Shown piece by piece: positions 9,801 through 17,580 of a DNA stretch of 64,000 nt. The notes under the pieces are model-generated. The model had not been told where the DNA came from. It did no database searches and was given only the letters and a program-made list of their open reading frames with translations. Each line of letters begins with the position of its first letter. Position 1 is the stretch's first letter. The stretch lies in contig JAHLLG010000002.1 of assembly GCA_020444275.1 (NCBI GenBank), forward strand, positions 1,041,991-1,105,990. Reading direction: 5' to 3'. This stretch comes from Bacteroidota bacterium. Lineage in GTDB: Bacteria > Bacteroidota > Bacteroidia > Bacteroidales > UBA12077. Made by a program: the position numbers and the translations under genes.

Positions 9801-10806
9801 GAGGTGCTAAATCGGTTTGATTATTCTCTACGGTGTATACAGCTACATAACTTGATCCATCGCTTGTTGTCCAGTTTAAATCGCCCCCATTAAATGTTGT
9901 TTGCGAAACGATTAAATCCTCTTCTGCATCTTCAGGAATTAGTGTAAATATTATTTCATCACCAACAATTAGAGTGTCTTTAGTTGATGTAGTGGTAGCT
10001 GTAATATGACTAATTTGAGGAGTATTTGCATCTATAGACCAGGCAACATCTGAACCATCAAATGAATCGCTCACATTTCCTGTTGAATCTGTTAAAGTAA
10101 CTCCCAAAAGCTGTAATGGTGTCCATTGGTCAGGATCATTTTCCTGAACTTCATAGGTTGCTTGATAAGGCGGTTTCTTTGTCCATATTAATGGTCCTCC
10201 GTTATAAGTGATCGGTGAAACAACTAAACTATCTTCTGATATAGCATTTTCAACCGTAAAAGTTAATGTATTACCTACTATTAATGTATCACCTGAGGTG
10301 CTTGGTGAAGATGTTACCGAGATAACTATAGGGGAAGTTTTGTCCCAAGCTATTGTATCTTCAAAAGTCTGTAAAGTATTTGTATTTGTGGAGTCTAGAA
10401 TTGCAATATCACCTGTATATTTAATCCACCGCTTTGCACTGCCTGAAACAGGAACGTCACCCACAGCATCAGTTCTAAATCCAAGCCTAACATATTCGTC
10501 ATTATCCTTATTAACCGTTACACCATCGATATATTCTACTTTTGTATTAAACACATCAAAATCTTCGCTGCTATTGGGGTCATAATCACCATCTTTTGAA
10601 TATTTCCAGTTATTATCTGCAAGGCTTAATTTAAACAATGTATCATTAACTGGTTGTGAAAATCTTATCTCAACTGCATCATAATATCCATTCTTATTAG
10701 TATCAATTGCTACTGCGTATTCGGCAATGATATCCTGTGCAAATCCGCTCTGTCCTGTATAATCAAGAACCAGAATAAAAACTAATATCTTATATATTTT
10801 TTTCAT
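3880..10806 (-). CDS. Giant T9SS-exported multi-Ig/PKD repeat surface protein
   Basis: A 2308-residue secreted protein. In order: signal peptide (1-24, ending GFAQ); a unique N-terminal domain with a Ca-site-like DTNKNGYYDA (35-44); eight Ig-like repeats of about 105 residues (about 159-1005), most ending in DxAGNxS then IDANTP; several PKD/Ig-like modules with paired Cys (about 1006-1790), including a PKD near 1625-1700 (WQWRFGN); a MAM/choice-of-anchor-like jelly roll (about 1793-1976); an Omp28-like thioredoxin-fold domain (about 1990-2160, VVLLENFTN); and a T9SS type A sorting domain (about 2225-2308, YSVYPNPSKEFIYINL). The product should be exported by T9SS and attached to or released from the cell surface. 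It is last in the seven-gene operon, 45 bp after the propeller lipoprotein. An imperfect -7 box (TTCTTTTG on the minus strand, 10842-10849) in that gap may give extra transcription. An adhesin or matrix role is likely but not shown. Confidence 0.92.
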   Translation of the reverse strand: MKKIYKILVFILVLDYTGQSGFAQDIIAEYAVAIDTNKNGYYDAVEIRFSQPVNDTLFKLSLADNNWKYSKDGDYDPNSSEDFDVFNTKVEYIDGVTVNKDNDEYVRLGFRTDAVGDVPVSGSAKRWIKYTGDIAILDSTNTNTLQTFEDTIAWDKTSPIVISVTSSPSTSGDTLIVGNTLTFTVENAISEDSLVVSPITYNGGPLIWTKKPPYQATYEVQENDPDQWTPLQLLGVTLTDSTGNVSDSFDGSDVAWSIDANTPQISHITATTTSTKDTLIVGDEIIFTLIPEDAEEDLIVSQTTFNGGDLNWTTSDGSSYVAVYTVENNQTDLAPPLQLTNIALSDKAGNISVAKSSNAIQKSIDAHIPTISNVSFNRGDGDTLGIGDTLVVTITASEKSMTADTLIINNTYVPADSLKFSGGSFDYTFNYIISSGDNDIDDDTQAIPIHFVLADSVGNLSDPYTTSLEANCPGIDANRPDILSISFIPDNGTLAIDDSVRLRITVANAETDLKTDTISINEVNVKSTFKHLGNGVYRVHYKVSSVDQNIDDVAQALPAYIVLTDGVNNSDTINTTEIEETPGVDSNAPEINGSVSVYESGGVTASLVGDTIKFTLDVVVSEENLIVSPSTYNGHNLNWTTDDAGDTYYGIYVVTEGDQDRDADYDLTGVTLTDQAGNVSNVESGDITLRIDANTPEILSVTSDALIEDTLIAGGKIKFTVDIKTLEDDLDISPKKYNGVDITWSTEDLGSTYTATYTVADNNPDQFIPLQLTGVTATDSLGNVSNIVNGTDVSVAIDANSPYINGVTVSETANPLLVGDKVTFTIDVDSADASLSVTPAEYNNKDLNWFTNNGGDSYIGIYEVTEGDDDQSAALDLLNIKLTDPAGNESNTQTGDVIAPIDANTPTISSVRLLNKPKNIGDVDTLIVRISEINSDGYGLVSGKVAGFDISGIEKIDNDSLYAFFTIQETGVNISAAADIKIESLQVQDLEGNKSNIISPTISQTNDPIYGRKPEATISGNYRACDKDSVEILITLNGVAPYTIEIKEAGGTVYPPVVSNSNSYFWKVEADQTINTVMNFTITKVTDATGNSDAGLGSAQLTVDFLSEAVKIISPNDETRNINAVPDTLIGNFNNEGVFSGNGVSPTSKKFSPSIAGLGVHEIIYTYSENTCTDSDTTNITVIETKGDITFSGADNIYCNYESSFIAYGYNEDDEPLIDFRLSNNADSAMTINPADTSTTIYPTKLNEGTYQLTYIFGSAVIDSVTESFTIEKVNESINFNAIPNQCADYDTIFVNSVNRIPSGGTGAFTFSGPGDPFEYEPTDTRNNSGYLLPGQIASGNYNLEYVYTTPNGCQSNPVVKSFEIYALPNPSFAVGTETVYNIDQGSSIITGIPTDAGGTFTSTLGFIDDNGDGTAEIDPDETDLGSKIIVYTYINSNGCVEDDTLDITVNKALGDITSAQGTFQYCYYGSLTDTLTGTPNPTDNSPGSFYIDGNLIAPESDNKIVINPQDYLAGDHNVRFTYYNGTTEYFVEETINIDSIGNIYFTGLDNKYCEDENEEIELTAFYPGQDGSVLFSGSGITDDIDDNIAYFNPSNAGLNDNLITYTFTRDYSGCQKGFTKSTTVHNVPTVAFKPNEKCILGANSILGFRSDTLASDSVVNWQWRFGNITSNDTLAYFEVDPGYRTVNLKLETKYGCTNTIDSTFYIGTRIDIDFSFENECHGEAVQFELLNTSNPDDTISTNWIFGGDGEADFSDAERPTFSYKYPGEYEVIYEEFLRTCGRNADTLIINVRPSIDLSNEKYYQDFEEAPNITGWVVEDLDNNTKNNSWQWGVPEGNNIYTASSGQNAFVTNLSGDYELEESGMVTSPCFDFSGMKRPMIKLDIISFSEKDRDGAVLQYTKADGNWATIGVPNDGVSWYNSYIISGDPANQGLGWTDKIVSDDNNGWETAMYRLDELRGRAGVRFRVVFGSDAAGTGYEGFGFDNIQFGERKRVVLLENFTNITSTDALEILNDIDVELGKDSLDVIALNYHTSFPEANELNRLYPSGPAARALYYGISSVPYSVVDGINKFSYLSGQNLTESNIHKRMLLDPLFDILVEQNVQNNELIVSSEVKALQNLNDYKLSVFVAVVEKTVNIESEEHRNVLRTMIPDAAGTLVEKEWFTGDNVIVYDTWSIPDDVNQDSLMTIVFVQDEETKEIYQAEYADQFSAITSDNDLTDQNITSYSVYPNPSKEFIYINLNEVLLNEANVNIYDGIGKLMKSDIIPKGESSIRMDVKDLPAGIYYISLKSEKSDDVLGVTKLIKTE
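7790..10332 (-). repeat. Eight tandem ~315-bp repeats coding Ig-like domains
   Basis: Eight consecutive units of about 315 bp. At protein level they share DTLIxGDxIxFT near the start, YNGxxLxWTT in the middle, LTGVxLTDxAGNVSN later, and IDANTP at the junction. Units 1, 2, 5, 6 and 7 are closely alike; units 3 and 4 form a second type (DNDIDDDTQAIP / DQNIDDVAQALP); unit 8 is the most diverged. Confidence 0.8.
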
Positions 10807-10851
10807 AATAATTTAATTTACTGATCTTAACCTTTTCTTAACAAAAGAATC

Positions 10852-12057
10852 TTACAATTCCCCATCAGAGTTTACTTTTATTAAGCTGATCATTTCACTA
10901 CCTTCAGCACCAGAGCTGCCTGTCATGATAAAGCCTTGTTCGGAAGTTTTTTCAATTGATCTAATTACCTGTCCGTAACCACCATAAGTATTTTCCAGAA
11001 CATCCAGGCCATCGCTATCAATCTTTAGTAAATATCCTGCATAACCTGTATTTAATTCTTTACTACCTACAATAATATACCCTCCATTCGATCTTTCAAT
11101 TTCGTAACCCAGGTCATCAAAATTTGCTTCACCGTATGAGATGCTCCAAATGATATTGTGAATATCTTCCCCGAGTTTTATTACATAAATATCAGATTTA
11201 CTTCCGGTTACATCTTCTACCGTGCCTAAAATTACAAATCCACCATCAGAAGAATTTATAATAGAATTACCATAATCATTGTTTGAGCTCCCGTAGGTTT
11301 CAATATCCGGAGCACCGCCATTAGCATTCGTTTTAACAAGAATAATATTATCCTTAGCCTGTCCGGGGCCATTAGATCCTTCAGTTGTTCCAACTACCAA
11401 ATATCCATTCTCTATTAATATAATATCACTGGCATAATCATTTCCATCATATCCATGATTTGAGGTCCATACTATATTGCCATCCTGGTCAGTTTTTATA
11501 AGATAAATATCAAGTTTTCCTTGCGGATTGCTGTTTCCTATGCCCTGTGCATCAGTACTTCCGGCAATTATATAACCGTCTGCTGTTTTTCTTAATGCTG
11601 CAGCTGCTTCGTTGTCGGCTCCTCCTATAAGTTTTTCCCATTCGCTGGTTTTCTGGGCACTAAATTTATTCAGATAGATATTCGTATTATTTTGGGCGGT
11701 ATCTTCAACTGTGCCTAAAACAATAAAACCACCATCATCAGTTAATAAAAGCTTTGATGCTGTATTATCACCTCCCCTAATGTCAGACAATGTATCGACT
11801 TCACCATTTAGTATATTACCAAATTGATCTGCCTGTAATAATACAATATCTCTCATATCTTCCGATGAAACCGTTGAAAGAACAATATATCCATCGTTAA
11901 ATGGCTTAACATCAACCCCAACGTCTGATTTAGACGAGCCATAAATTTTGAAAAACGCATCCGTCTGATTTGATGAAATATCCAGGTTATCGCATGCATT
12001 TCCTAATATTGCAATAAGAAGAACTAAATATTTCGATATATTCCAATTTATTTTCAT
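10852..12057 (-). CDS. Lipoprotein with tandem DGGFIVLG beta-propeller-like repeats
   Basis: A 401-residue protein with a signal peptide ending near Cys22 (LLIAILGNACDN); this is a loose lipobox, so lipidation is probable rather than certain. The body is made of about seven ~50-residue repeats. Each has a core like DGGFIVLGTVED, NGYLVVGTTEGS or GGYIIVGSKE followed by IYLIKTDxDGN, the pattern of T9SS-associated delta-60-like or PQQ-like propellers in Bacteroidota. No sorting domain is present. It starts 3 bp after the OM-barrel gene and precedes the giant surface protein. Its place in the operon suggests an envelope scaffold or partner of the barrel or surface protein. No enzymatic motif was seen. 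Confidence 0.7.
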   Translation of the reverse strand: MKINWNISKYLVLLIAILGNACDNLDISSNQTDAFFKIYGSSKSDVGVDVKPFNDGYIVLSTVSSEDMRDIVLLQADQFGNILNGEVDTLSDIRGGDNTASKLLLTDDGGFIVLGTVEDTAQNNTNIYLNKFSAQKTSEWEKLIGGADNEAAAALRKTADGYIIAGSTDAQGIGNSNPQGKLDIYLIKTDQDGNIVWTSNHGYDGNDYASDIILIENGYLVVGTTEGSNGPGQAKDNIILVKTNANGGAPDIETYGSSNNDYGNSIINSSDGGFVILGTVEDVTGSKSDIYVIKLGEDIHNIIWSISYGEANFDDLGYEIERSNGGYIIVGSKELNTGYAGYLLKIDSDGLDVLENTYGGYGQVIRSIEKTSEQGFIMTGSSGAEGSEMISLIKVNSDGEL

Positions 12058-12060
12058 CGC

Positions 12061-13083
12061 TTATTTGTTTCTTTTTGTTTTGTAGAATGAATATACATAC
12101 CCAAATGAAAAGTAGAAGTTGTTTAGTGTAAAATCGTCATCGATATAATTAAAGTTTGCATATTTAATATCATTTCCATTACTATCAGTATATCTATAAT
12201 CATCATTCACTAAATTCATAAAACTAAAATGGTATCGAAAATCAATCATTAAGTAGCCCATTTTAATGTTGTATTTTATTCCTCCACCCACCAATGCAGA
12301 TATATTCAAAGGATTTCTATCTCTTGTAATATCGTACCCGCTTTCTTTAATGTTAACATCTCTTGTAAAATCGGCAGTTGCGTTTAACAAGTAATCTGTA
12401 TTAACTCCAATCCTAACGAAGGGTTCTAACATTTTAAATTTAAAATCGTACGTTGCACTGATAGGAAAAGATAACAATGATTGATTTTCAGTATATGTTA
12501 TATCATATTCCAATTGCTTCATAGTATAATCAAAACTTCTTAGCGTATAAATAATATCTAAGTTGATATCGATTTGGTCGTTAATGTACTTTATTAACTG
12601 CAGCCCACCCTGAAAATTTAATGCGGCAGAATATCTTCCATCGTATTCTTCTAATCCACTTTCATAATAAGGTTCAATTATTCGTGCATACGAATAGTTA
12701 CCTCCTAATATTAAACCAACCGAAAATGTCGGAATTGTTTGATAAGAATTGTGTAAGTATTTAAACTCAATTGGATCGGTAGGTTTTAATTCATATTCAG
12801 GAAATTCCTTTAGGAACTTAAGCATAGTTAACTCTGCCATTTCCTGGTAATCTTCAAAAAGATATGTTAATACTAATAATTTGTATGCTCGTGAAAGCTC
12901 TTCTTGATCAAAGCCTTTATTATTTATGCAATTTCTTAATAGTGAAGGAATTGAGTCTAAAATTCCCGATTCGTAAAGATTCTCTGCTTCCTGAAGCTTA
13001 AAAGCACAGCTCGATTGTTGTGCATTAGCAGCGAAGCTAATAACAATCAGGAAAATTGAACTTAAAAGTAATATTTTTTTCAT
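12061..13083 (-). CDS. Outer-membrane beta-barrel protein with N-terminal helical domain
   Basis: A 340-residue protein. The start is set at the ATG at 13083 because it opens a clean signal peptide (MKKILLLSSIFLIVISFAAN, then AQ); an in-frame upstream extension into the STAND gene has no such signal. Residues about 25-115 are helical and TPR-like (LYESGILDSIPSLL, YKLLVLTYLFEDY). From about 120 on there are alternating beta strands of an eight-strand-type barrel (FSVGLILGGNYSYA, FKMLEPFVRIGVNTDY, MGYLMIDFRYHFSF), ending FYFSFGYVYSFYK. It lies 13 bp after the STAND-WD40 gene and 3 bp before the lipoprotein. The same order of helical domain then barrel occurs in PorT/OmpA-like envelope proteins; the helical part would lie in the periplasm. 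Confidence 0.8.
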   Translation of the reverse strand: MKKILLLSSIFLIVISFAANAQQSSCAFKLQEAENLYESGILDSIPSLLRNCINNKGFDQEELSRAYKLLVLTYLFEDYQEMAELTMLKFLKEFPEYELKPTDPIEFKYLHNSYQTIPTFSVGLILGGNYSYARIIEPYYESGLEEYDGRYSAALNFQGGLQLIKYINDQIDINLDIIYTLRSFDYTMKQLEYDITYTENQSLLSFPISATYDFKFKMLEPFVRIGVNTDYLLNATADFTRDVNIKESGYDITRDRNPLNISALVGGGIKYNIKMGYLMIDFRYHFSFMNLVNDDYRYTDSNGNDIKYANFNYIDDDFTLNNFYFSFGYVYSFYKTKRNK

Positions 13084-13096
13084 TATTAATCGTTTA

Positions 13097-16000
13097 CTAT
13101 TCTTCGATTGTTTTCTGATATTCAATGTCTTCTGCAACGTATGTATTCCATTCATCCTCGGTCATGTTTCTTGTAATTTTATCTTTTATATCCTTGGCTA
13201 AAAATTTAACTTTTGTGGACCAAACAAATAATCTTTCAGGCTTATCGCTAGATGTTACTAACTTTTTACCATCGGGACTAAACTCAATAGATAATACCCA
13301 GGATTCATGATCGGCCAAGACAATTGGTTGGTTATTTAAATTTGTAAAATCCCATAAACGAACTGTCCCATCTAAACTTGAAGTTGCCATTAAGCTATCC
13401 GAAGGACTAAAATCAATATCATTGATCTTAGAAATATGTCCTTCTAAATTTTCAGCTATAGTATAGTTTTTCGCATTAATAACAAATACATTGCCACGGG
13501 AGTCACCTGTAACAATCCACTCACCTTTTCTATCGTATGAAACACTGGTTATTGCATTATCAGTTGTATTTGGAATTGTTTTTAAGATTTCGCCATCTGC
13601 AGCGTTCAGCACTTGTGTTTGTCCATTTTGCAATCCTACCAGTATATTATTAGCATCTGGTGAAATATTAATTGAATTTATTTTCGACTCCGACTCATAC
13701 AAGAGTTCTCCTTCAAACGATTTTAAATCCCACTTAAATATTCTTTTATCATTACCTGAAGAGATAAAATACTTATTATTATTAGCAATTGCAATACCAT
13801 TAATTATTGAAGCTATTGGATTATCGTTTAATCCAGAGTTATGTCCTTCAAGTTGCTGATTAACTTCAACACTATTTGCAAGGTTAATCATGTTGATTTT
13901 TCCTTCGTCGGTTCCGTATATCAACCATTTTCCATCGGGAGTGATTTTTATAGCTCGATGCCCAAAATTATTTTCTACTATTTTTTCATAAGGCTTCTGC
14001 AGATCACTAATATCCCATTTTAAAATATCTCCATCACCACCTGTACTATACATAATGTCAGTATTAGGAACAAAAGCGATATCTTTAACCGAACCTGAAT
14101 GACCTTTTAATGAATTATAATCCTGTCCTTTAAGTCCTTTAAGTGCATAATGTAACCCTAAATAAACGTCCGGGTTATGATCCGGGCCATCATATTGTTT
14201 ATTAAACAGGTAAGCCTGATAAGCAACTAAAGCTTTCAGTTGAATATTTCCTGCAATTTGTCTTGATTTTACCGACATACTTTGTGCAATGGATAGCATT
14301 CTTCTGCGGTAGGCTTCTTGTCTTGCCTTTTCAGCTTCTATACTTTGTTTTCTTGCTTCCTCTGCATTTTTTTCTGCTAATGCACGCTGTTCTGTTGCTT
14401 CCTTCTCGCGTTGAAGAGCTAAGGCTGTTTGTTGCTGAGCGAGTTTGAAATTTTGGGTAGCTTCCTTTTCTTTCTCAACAGCAATTTGTCTTTGCTGATC
14501 TGCAATTTCTTTTTGTACTAATGCTTCCTGTTGTCTTTGCTGGGCTATTTCTTTTTGCTGTTCAGCTATTTTTTGCTGTTCTATTGCCAGCTCTCTTTGC
14601 TCACTGGCAATTCTTTCCTGCTCAACCGCTTTCGCTTTCATCATTTGAGAATAAACAGTTAATCCCATTCCTACAATTGCTGCAGATCCCAGAACAATTG
14701 CAAATATTTTAGAACGTCGCAGCTGTCTTTTTTGCAATTTAACTTTATTCTCCTCTTCAGCTCTGTATGCTTTATCACTGGTTTCAAGATAAACCATTGC
14801 CCGCTCAAATGCAGGATTATATCGTTGCGCCCAGGCAAGCGTAGGTTTCTGCTTTTCTCTCCAGTTTAATGCCAATTGTAAATCTGGTGGTCGCCATAAT
14901 CCGGTACTACCTATCTGGTACATTTCTGATGCTTCAGATAAGCGCATATACATCTGCACAGCATTCCATTCTTCTTCAACCCAAACCTTTAGTTTATTCC
15001 ATATACGCATTAAACTTTCGTGCGATAAATCAATAATGCTATCTTCGTTTAGTGGAACTTCGTATGATGGCGTAATAAATGACCTGCCTGCAGCTCTAAA
15101 CGGATTAATTACATTTATTACCTGATCAACTGTTGTTTTAGCAATTGATGCAATATCGTTTATACTTGTTGGGTGACGTATACCTCTGTTATCATTACCT
15201 TTTTCGGTAATGGTTTTAAACATACTTTCGCAAATCCACTTCTCGTCTTCGTTTAATTCATCATACGCTTCGTTAGCATGCTCAGATAAAGCCATTTCCA
15301 TTTTACCAATCGCTTCATAATCGGCAATACTAATTGGCTTATTCATATCTGAATGATCCATCCAGTATTCCCAGGTACGCATTAAGGCATGCTGCAGAAT
15401 TGGAAGCTGATCGGGATTATCGCCTACTTCATTCAGTAACTGCTGAACCAGTTGTGTTTCAATGCTTGCTCCTCCAACAGCTACAGGTCCTTCAATAGCG
15501 CTTCTGAAATCCTCACGTGTCATTTGAGGAACCAGATAGTTTGATTCATTGATCAATTCTGTAAGTTCATAAAATTGAGAACATTCACCAATAAAATCTG
15601 ATCTCATGGTAAGAACAACATAAACCGGAACATCCTTAATCCTATTTGCATTTACCAACAACTTTACAAAGGCTTCGGATTCATTATATGATGACTGATC
15701 TTTTCGGCTACTTTTATATCGGAATAATTCCTCAAACTGGTCAACAATAATTAAGATATTTTCTTGCTGAAAATCAAATGATTGATTTAATAATTCAACC
15801 AAACCATTGGAGCTACTTCTTAAAATTGAGGCATTCAATTTTTGTTTTATCAATTGATCTTCATCCTGATCTTTTTCCTCAATTTTATCTAATATGGCAT
15901 TCGACAGATTTTCAATTGGTGAATTACCGGGCCTGGTTGCAATAATATTCCATTTTGATTTGGCCTCGCCAATAAAACCTCCATATAGTGTTGGTACCAA

Positions 16001-16198
16001 TCCGCAATAAATAAGTGATGATTTACCACTACCGGAAGCACCAATAACTGCTACAAATTTTTCGTCGGATAGCTTTTTTAAGATCTCCTCACTTTGTCCT
16101 TCTCTACCAAAAAACAAATGACTTTCTTCAACCTTGAAAGGTCTTAATCCCGGAAAAGGGTTAAAAACATCTTGATTGTTATTACGTTGGGTTACCAT
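13097..16198 (-). CDS. Membrane-anchored STAND-type NTPase with coiled coil and WD40 repeats
   Basis: A 1033-residue protein. It opens with NPFPGLRPFKVEESHLFFGR, the lead-in of the nSTAND1/AAA-like family. Walker A is GASGSGKSS (53-61) and Walker B is LIIVDQFEELFR (149-160). Helical ARM and winged-helix-like parts run to about 430. One transmembrane helix lies at about 493-515 (FAIVLGSAAIVGMGLTVY) right after a basic stretch (KLQKRQLRRSK). A Gln/Glu/Ala-rich coiled coil covers about 520-640. About seven WD40 repeats cover 686-1016 (LKGHSGSVKDIAF, SGNDKRIFKWD, SSLDGTVRLWDF). By the positive-inside rule the ATPase is cytoplasmic, and the coiled coil and propeller would be periplasmic. STAND proteins are ligand-triggered oligomerising switches. 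The neighbours are a TIR-like protein 1 bp upstream and an OM barrel 13 bp downstream. Confidence 0.9.
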   Translation of the reverse strand: MVTQRNNNQDVFNPFPGLRPFKVEESHLFFGREGQSEEILKKLSDEKFVAVIGASGSGKSSLIYCGLVPTLYGGFIGEAKSKWNIIATRPGNSPIENLSNAILDKIEEKDQDEDQLIKQKLNASILRSSSNGLVELLNQSFDFQQENILIIVDQFEELFRYKSSRKDQSSYNESEAFVKLLVNANRIKDVPVYVVLTMRSDFIGECSQFYELTELINESNYLVPQMTREDFRSAIEGPVAVGGASIETQLVQQLLNEVGDNPDQLPILQHALMRTWEYWMDHSDMNKPISIADYEAIGKMEMALSEHANEAYDELNEDEKWICESMFKTITEKGNDNRGIRHPTSINDIASIAKTTVDQVINVINPFRAAGRSFITPSYEVPLNEDSIIDLSHESLMRIWNKLKVWVEEEWNAVQMYMRLSEASEMYQIGSTGLWRPPDLQLALNWREKQKPTLAWAQRYNPAFERAMVYLETSDKAYRAEEENKVKLQKRQLRRSKIFAIVLGSAAIVGMGLTVYSQMMKAKAVEQERIASEQRELAIEQQKIAEQQKEIAQQRQQEALVQKEIADQQRQIAVEKEKEATQNFKLAQQQTALALQREKEATEQRALAEKNAEEARKQSIEAEKARQEAYRRRMLSIAQSMSVKSRQIAGNIQLKALVAYQAYLFNKQYDGPDHNPDVYLGLHYALKGLKGQDYNSLKGHSGSVKDIAFVPNTDIMYSTGGDGDILKWDISDLQKPYEKIVENNFGHRAIKITPDGKWLIYGTDEGKINMINLANSVEVNQQLEGHNSGLNDNPIASIINGIAIANNNKYFISSGNDKRIFKWDLKSFEGELLYESESKINSINISPDANNILVGLQNGQTQVLNAADGEILKTIPNTTDNAITSVSYDRKGEWIVTGDSRGNVFVINAKNYTIAENLEGHISKINDIDFSPSDSLMATSSLDGTVRLWDFTNLNNQPIVLADHESWVLSIEFSPDGKKLVTSSDKPERLFVWSTKVKFLAKDIKDKITRNMTEDEWNTYVAEDIEYQKTIEE

Positions 16199-16199
16199 C

Positions 16200-17579
16200 T
16201 TAATCTATTTTTTCAATGAAGGAATTGATCTTTTCTGATATGCTTTTCTTTTTATCATCAAGCATCATTAAATCACTAATATTTAAATTCACATCCGGAA
16301 TTTTATCTGTATTAATTAGAACAGCTTTAGCTAAAAAGTCTTTTTTCCTGCCAAATCCGGGTGATTTCATTATGTCGCTCAGTTTACTATTTATCCACTG
16401 ATTATTATGAATTGAATAATCAATAAGCAAGGCATCGCAATGCACCAGATTATAGTAATGTTCTTGAATTAAATCAATTTTACTATCCTTTGCTGTGGAT
16501 TCCAGTACTTTGAATTTATGTTTTTCCAGTTCCTTTTTAATTGATGAATAAACAGATCCATTATGCTCGTTCGAAATAACATATACCGTTTTTTCTTTTT
16601 GATCTTTATCTTCTTTGATACTGGACATTTCGGAACTTTGTATAATGTCAACTGCCTTTGTTCGAATAATATTCTTAAATACTTCAATTGGTGTTTGAAC
16701 AATTTCTGTGTTTTCCAAGAGCTCAATGTTTCGCTTAAAGCTTTCAATATACAAGCGTTGCTTTTCCGATTTTGGTTTAACATCAGGGTGAATCCACACT
16801 AAACGCCTGATTATTTTATTTTCGGCTTTCAATTCTGCTGCGACTTCATGAAATATATCATTTTGTAGTTCAATGCTTGAGATTTCAATATTATTAAGCA
16901 ATGGAGCATAATTATTACCAATTAAATGAATAGATAAAAAGCACTCTTTCATATTTGCACTTACCAGATCGCTAAACTGCATCATGTCTTTTGGGAAATT
17001 GGCATCTGGTAATACTTTATAACCGATATGTTCCAACTCCCTGATTATTGTTTCGCGATTAGAATTTTGGTCAGAGCTTGTTTCTGCAACATAAATCTTA
17101 CCTTTAAATTCGTTCGTTTGCTTATCAACAATAAGATTATCTCGGATTTCATATGCAATATCCAGAAATTTTAACCAGATTTCGTTTTTTAAGCTGCCTA
17201 TATCTTCAGTAAGATCTAATCCTTTTGAAGAATACTCATCAAATAAATTAATAATAATGTACTGATCGGAGATGCTAATATCCGGTTGGCAAAGAACTTG
17301 TATAACTCTCTCTTTATCTACTTGTTCGTTTATTAGAAAACCTGAATTAAAATTATTATCTACAATAAGTTGAATGATACCGGCATATTTATCATATGCT
17401 TTAATATCCTTCTCTTTCTGATAAAAAGATTTCGACAAATTGATCTTTTGCTTGGTTATTTGCTTAATACCAACGTTAAGGATTTTTTCAAATGTAGTAA
17501 TCCAGTTTAAATCCTTTTGGCTCAATTTCTCTTCTTCGAGCGGTACATAAATTAGAATGTCAAAATCTTTATCAGGCAT
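16200..17579 (-). CDS. Protein with three TIR/DUF4062-like modules
   Basis: A 459-residue cytoplasmic protein with no signal or membrane helix. I see three alpha/beta flavodoxin-like units. The first is at about 4-120 (FDILIYVPLEEE). The second is at about 160-300 (GKIYVAETSSDQNSNRETII, then ELEHIGYKVLPD and CFLSIHLIGNNY), the clearest TIR/DUF4062-like one. The third is at about 325-455 (KTVYVISNEHNGSVYSSIKK, HCDALLIDYS). No obvious catalytic Glu of an NADase TIR was identified, so a scaffolding role is as likely as an enzymatic one. The start is the ATG at 17579, 1 bp after the stop of the SpoIIE gene; a TTG at 17588 would add three residues. It is followed by the STAND ATPase gene, fitting a partner in one complex. 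Confidence 0.7.
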   Translation of the reverse strand: MPDKDFDILIYVPLEEEKLSQKDLNWITTFEKILNVGIKQITKQKINLSKSFYQKEKDIKAYDKYAGIIQLIVDNNFNSGFLINEQVDKERVIQVLCQPDISISDQYIIINLFDEYSSKGLDLTEDIGSLKNEIWLKFLDIAYEIRDNLIVDKQTNEFKGKIYVAETSSDQNSNRETIIRELEHIGYKVLPDANFPKDMMQFSDLVSANMKECFLSIHLIGNNYAPLLNNIEISSIELQNDIFHEVAAELKAENKIIRRLVWIHPDVKPKSEKQRLYIESFKRNIELLENTEIVQTPIEVFKNIIRTKAVDIIQSSEMSSIKEDKDQKEKTVYVISNEHNGSVYSSIKKELEKHKFKVLESTAKDSKIDLIQEHYYNLVHCDALLIDYSIHNNQWINSKLSDIMKSPGFGRKKDFLAKAVLINTDKIPDVNLNISDLMMLDDKKKSISEKINSFIEKID

Positions 17580-17580
17580 A

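Noticed and set aside
13084-13155. N-terminal extension of the OM-barrel gene into the STAND gene
   Set aside because: The extension would precede and hide a clean signal peptide starting at 13083.
14290-14640. Short-period repetitive DNA resembling a CRISPR or microsatellite
   Set aside because: It encodes the Gln/Glu/Ala-rich coiled coil of the STAND protein in frame; the units are not spaced like CRISPR and there are no cas genes.
13097-17579. Classic TIR-STAND antiphage defence island
   Set aside because: No phage, transposase, restriction or other defence gene is near, and the operon continues into envelope and surface genes, so a defence role is only one option and is not called.
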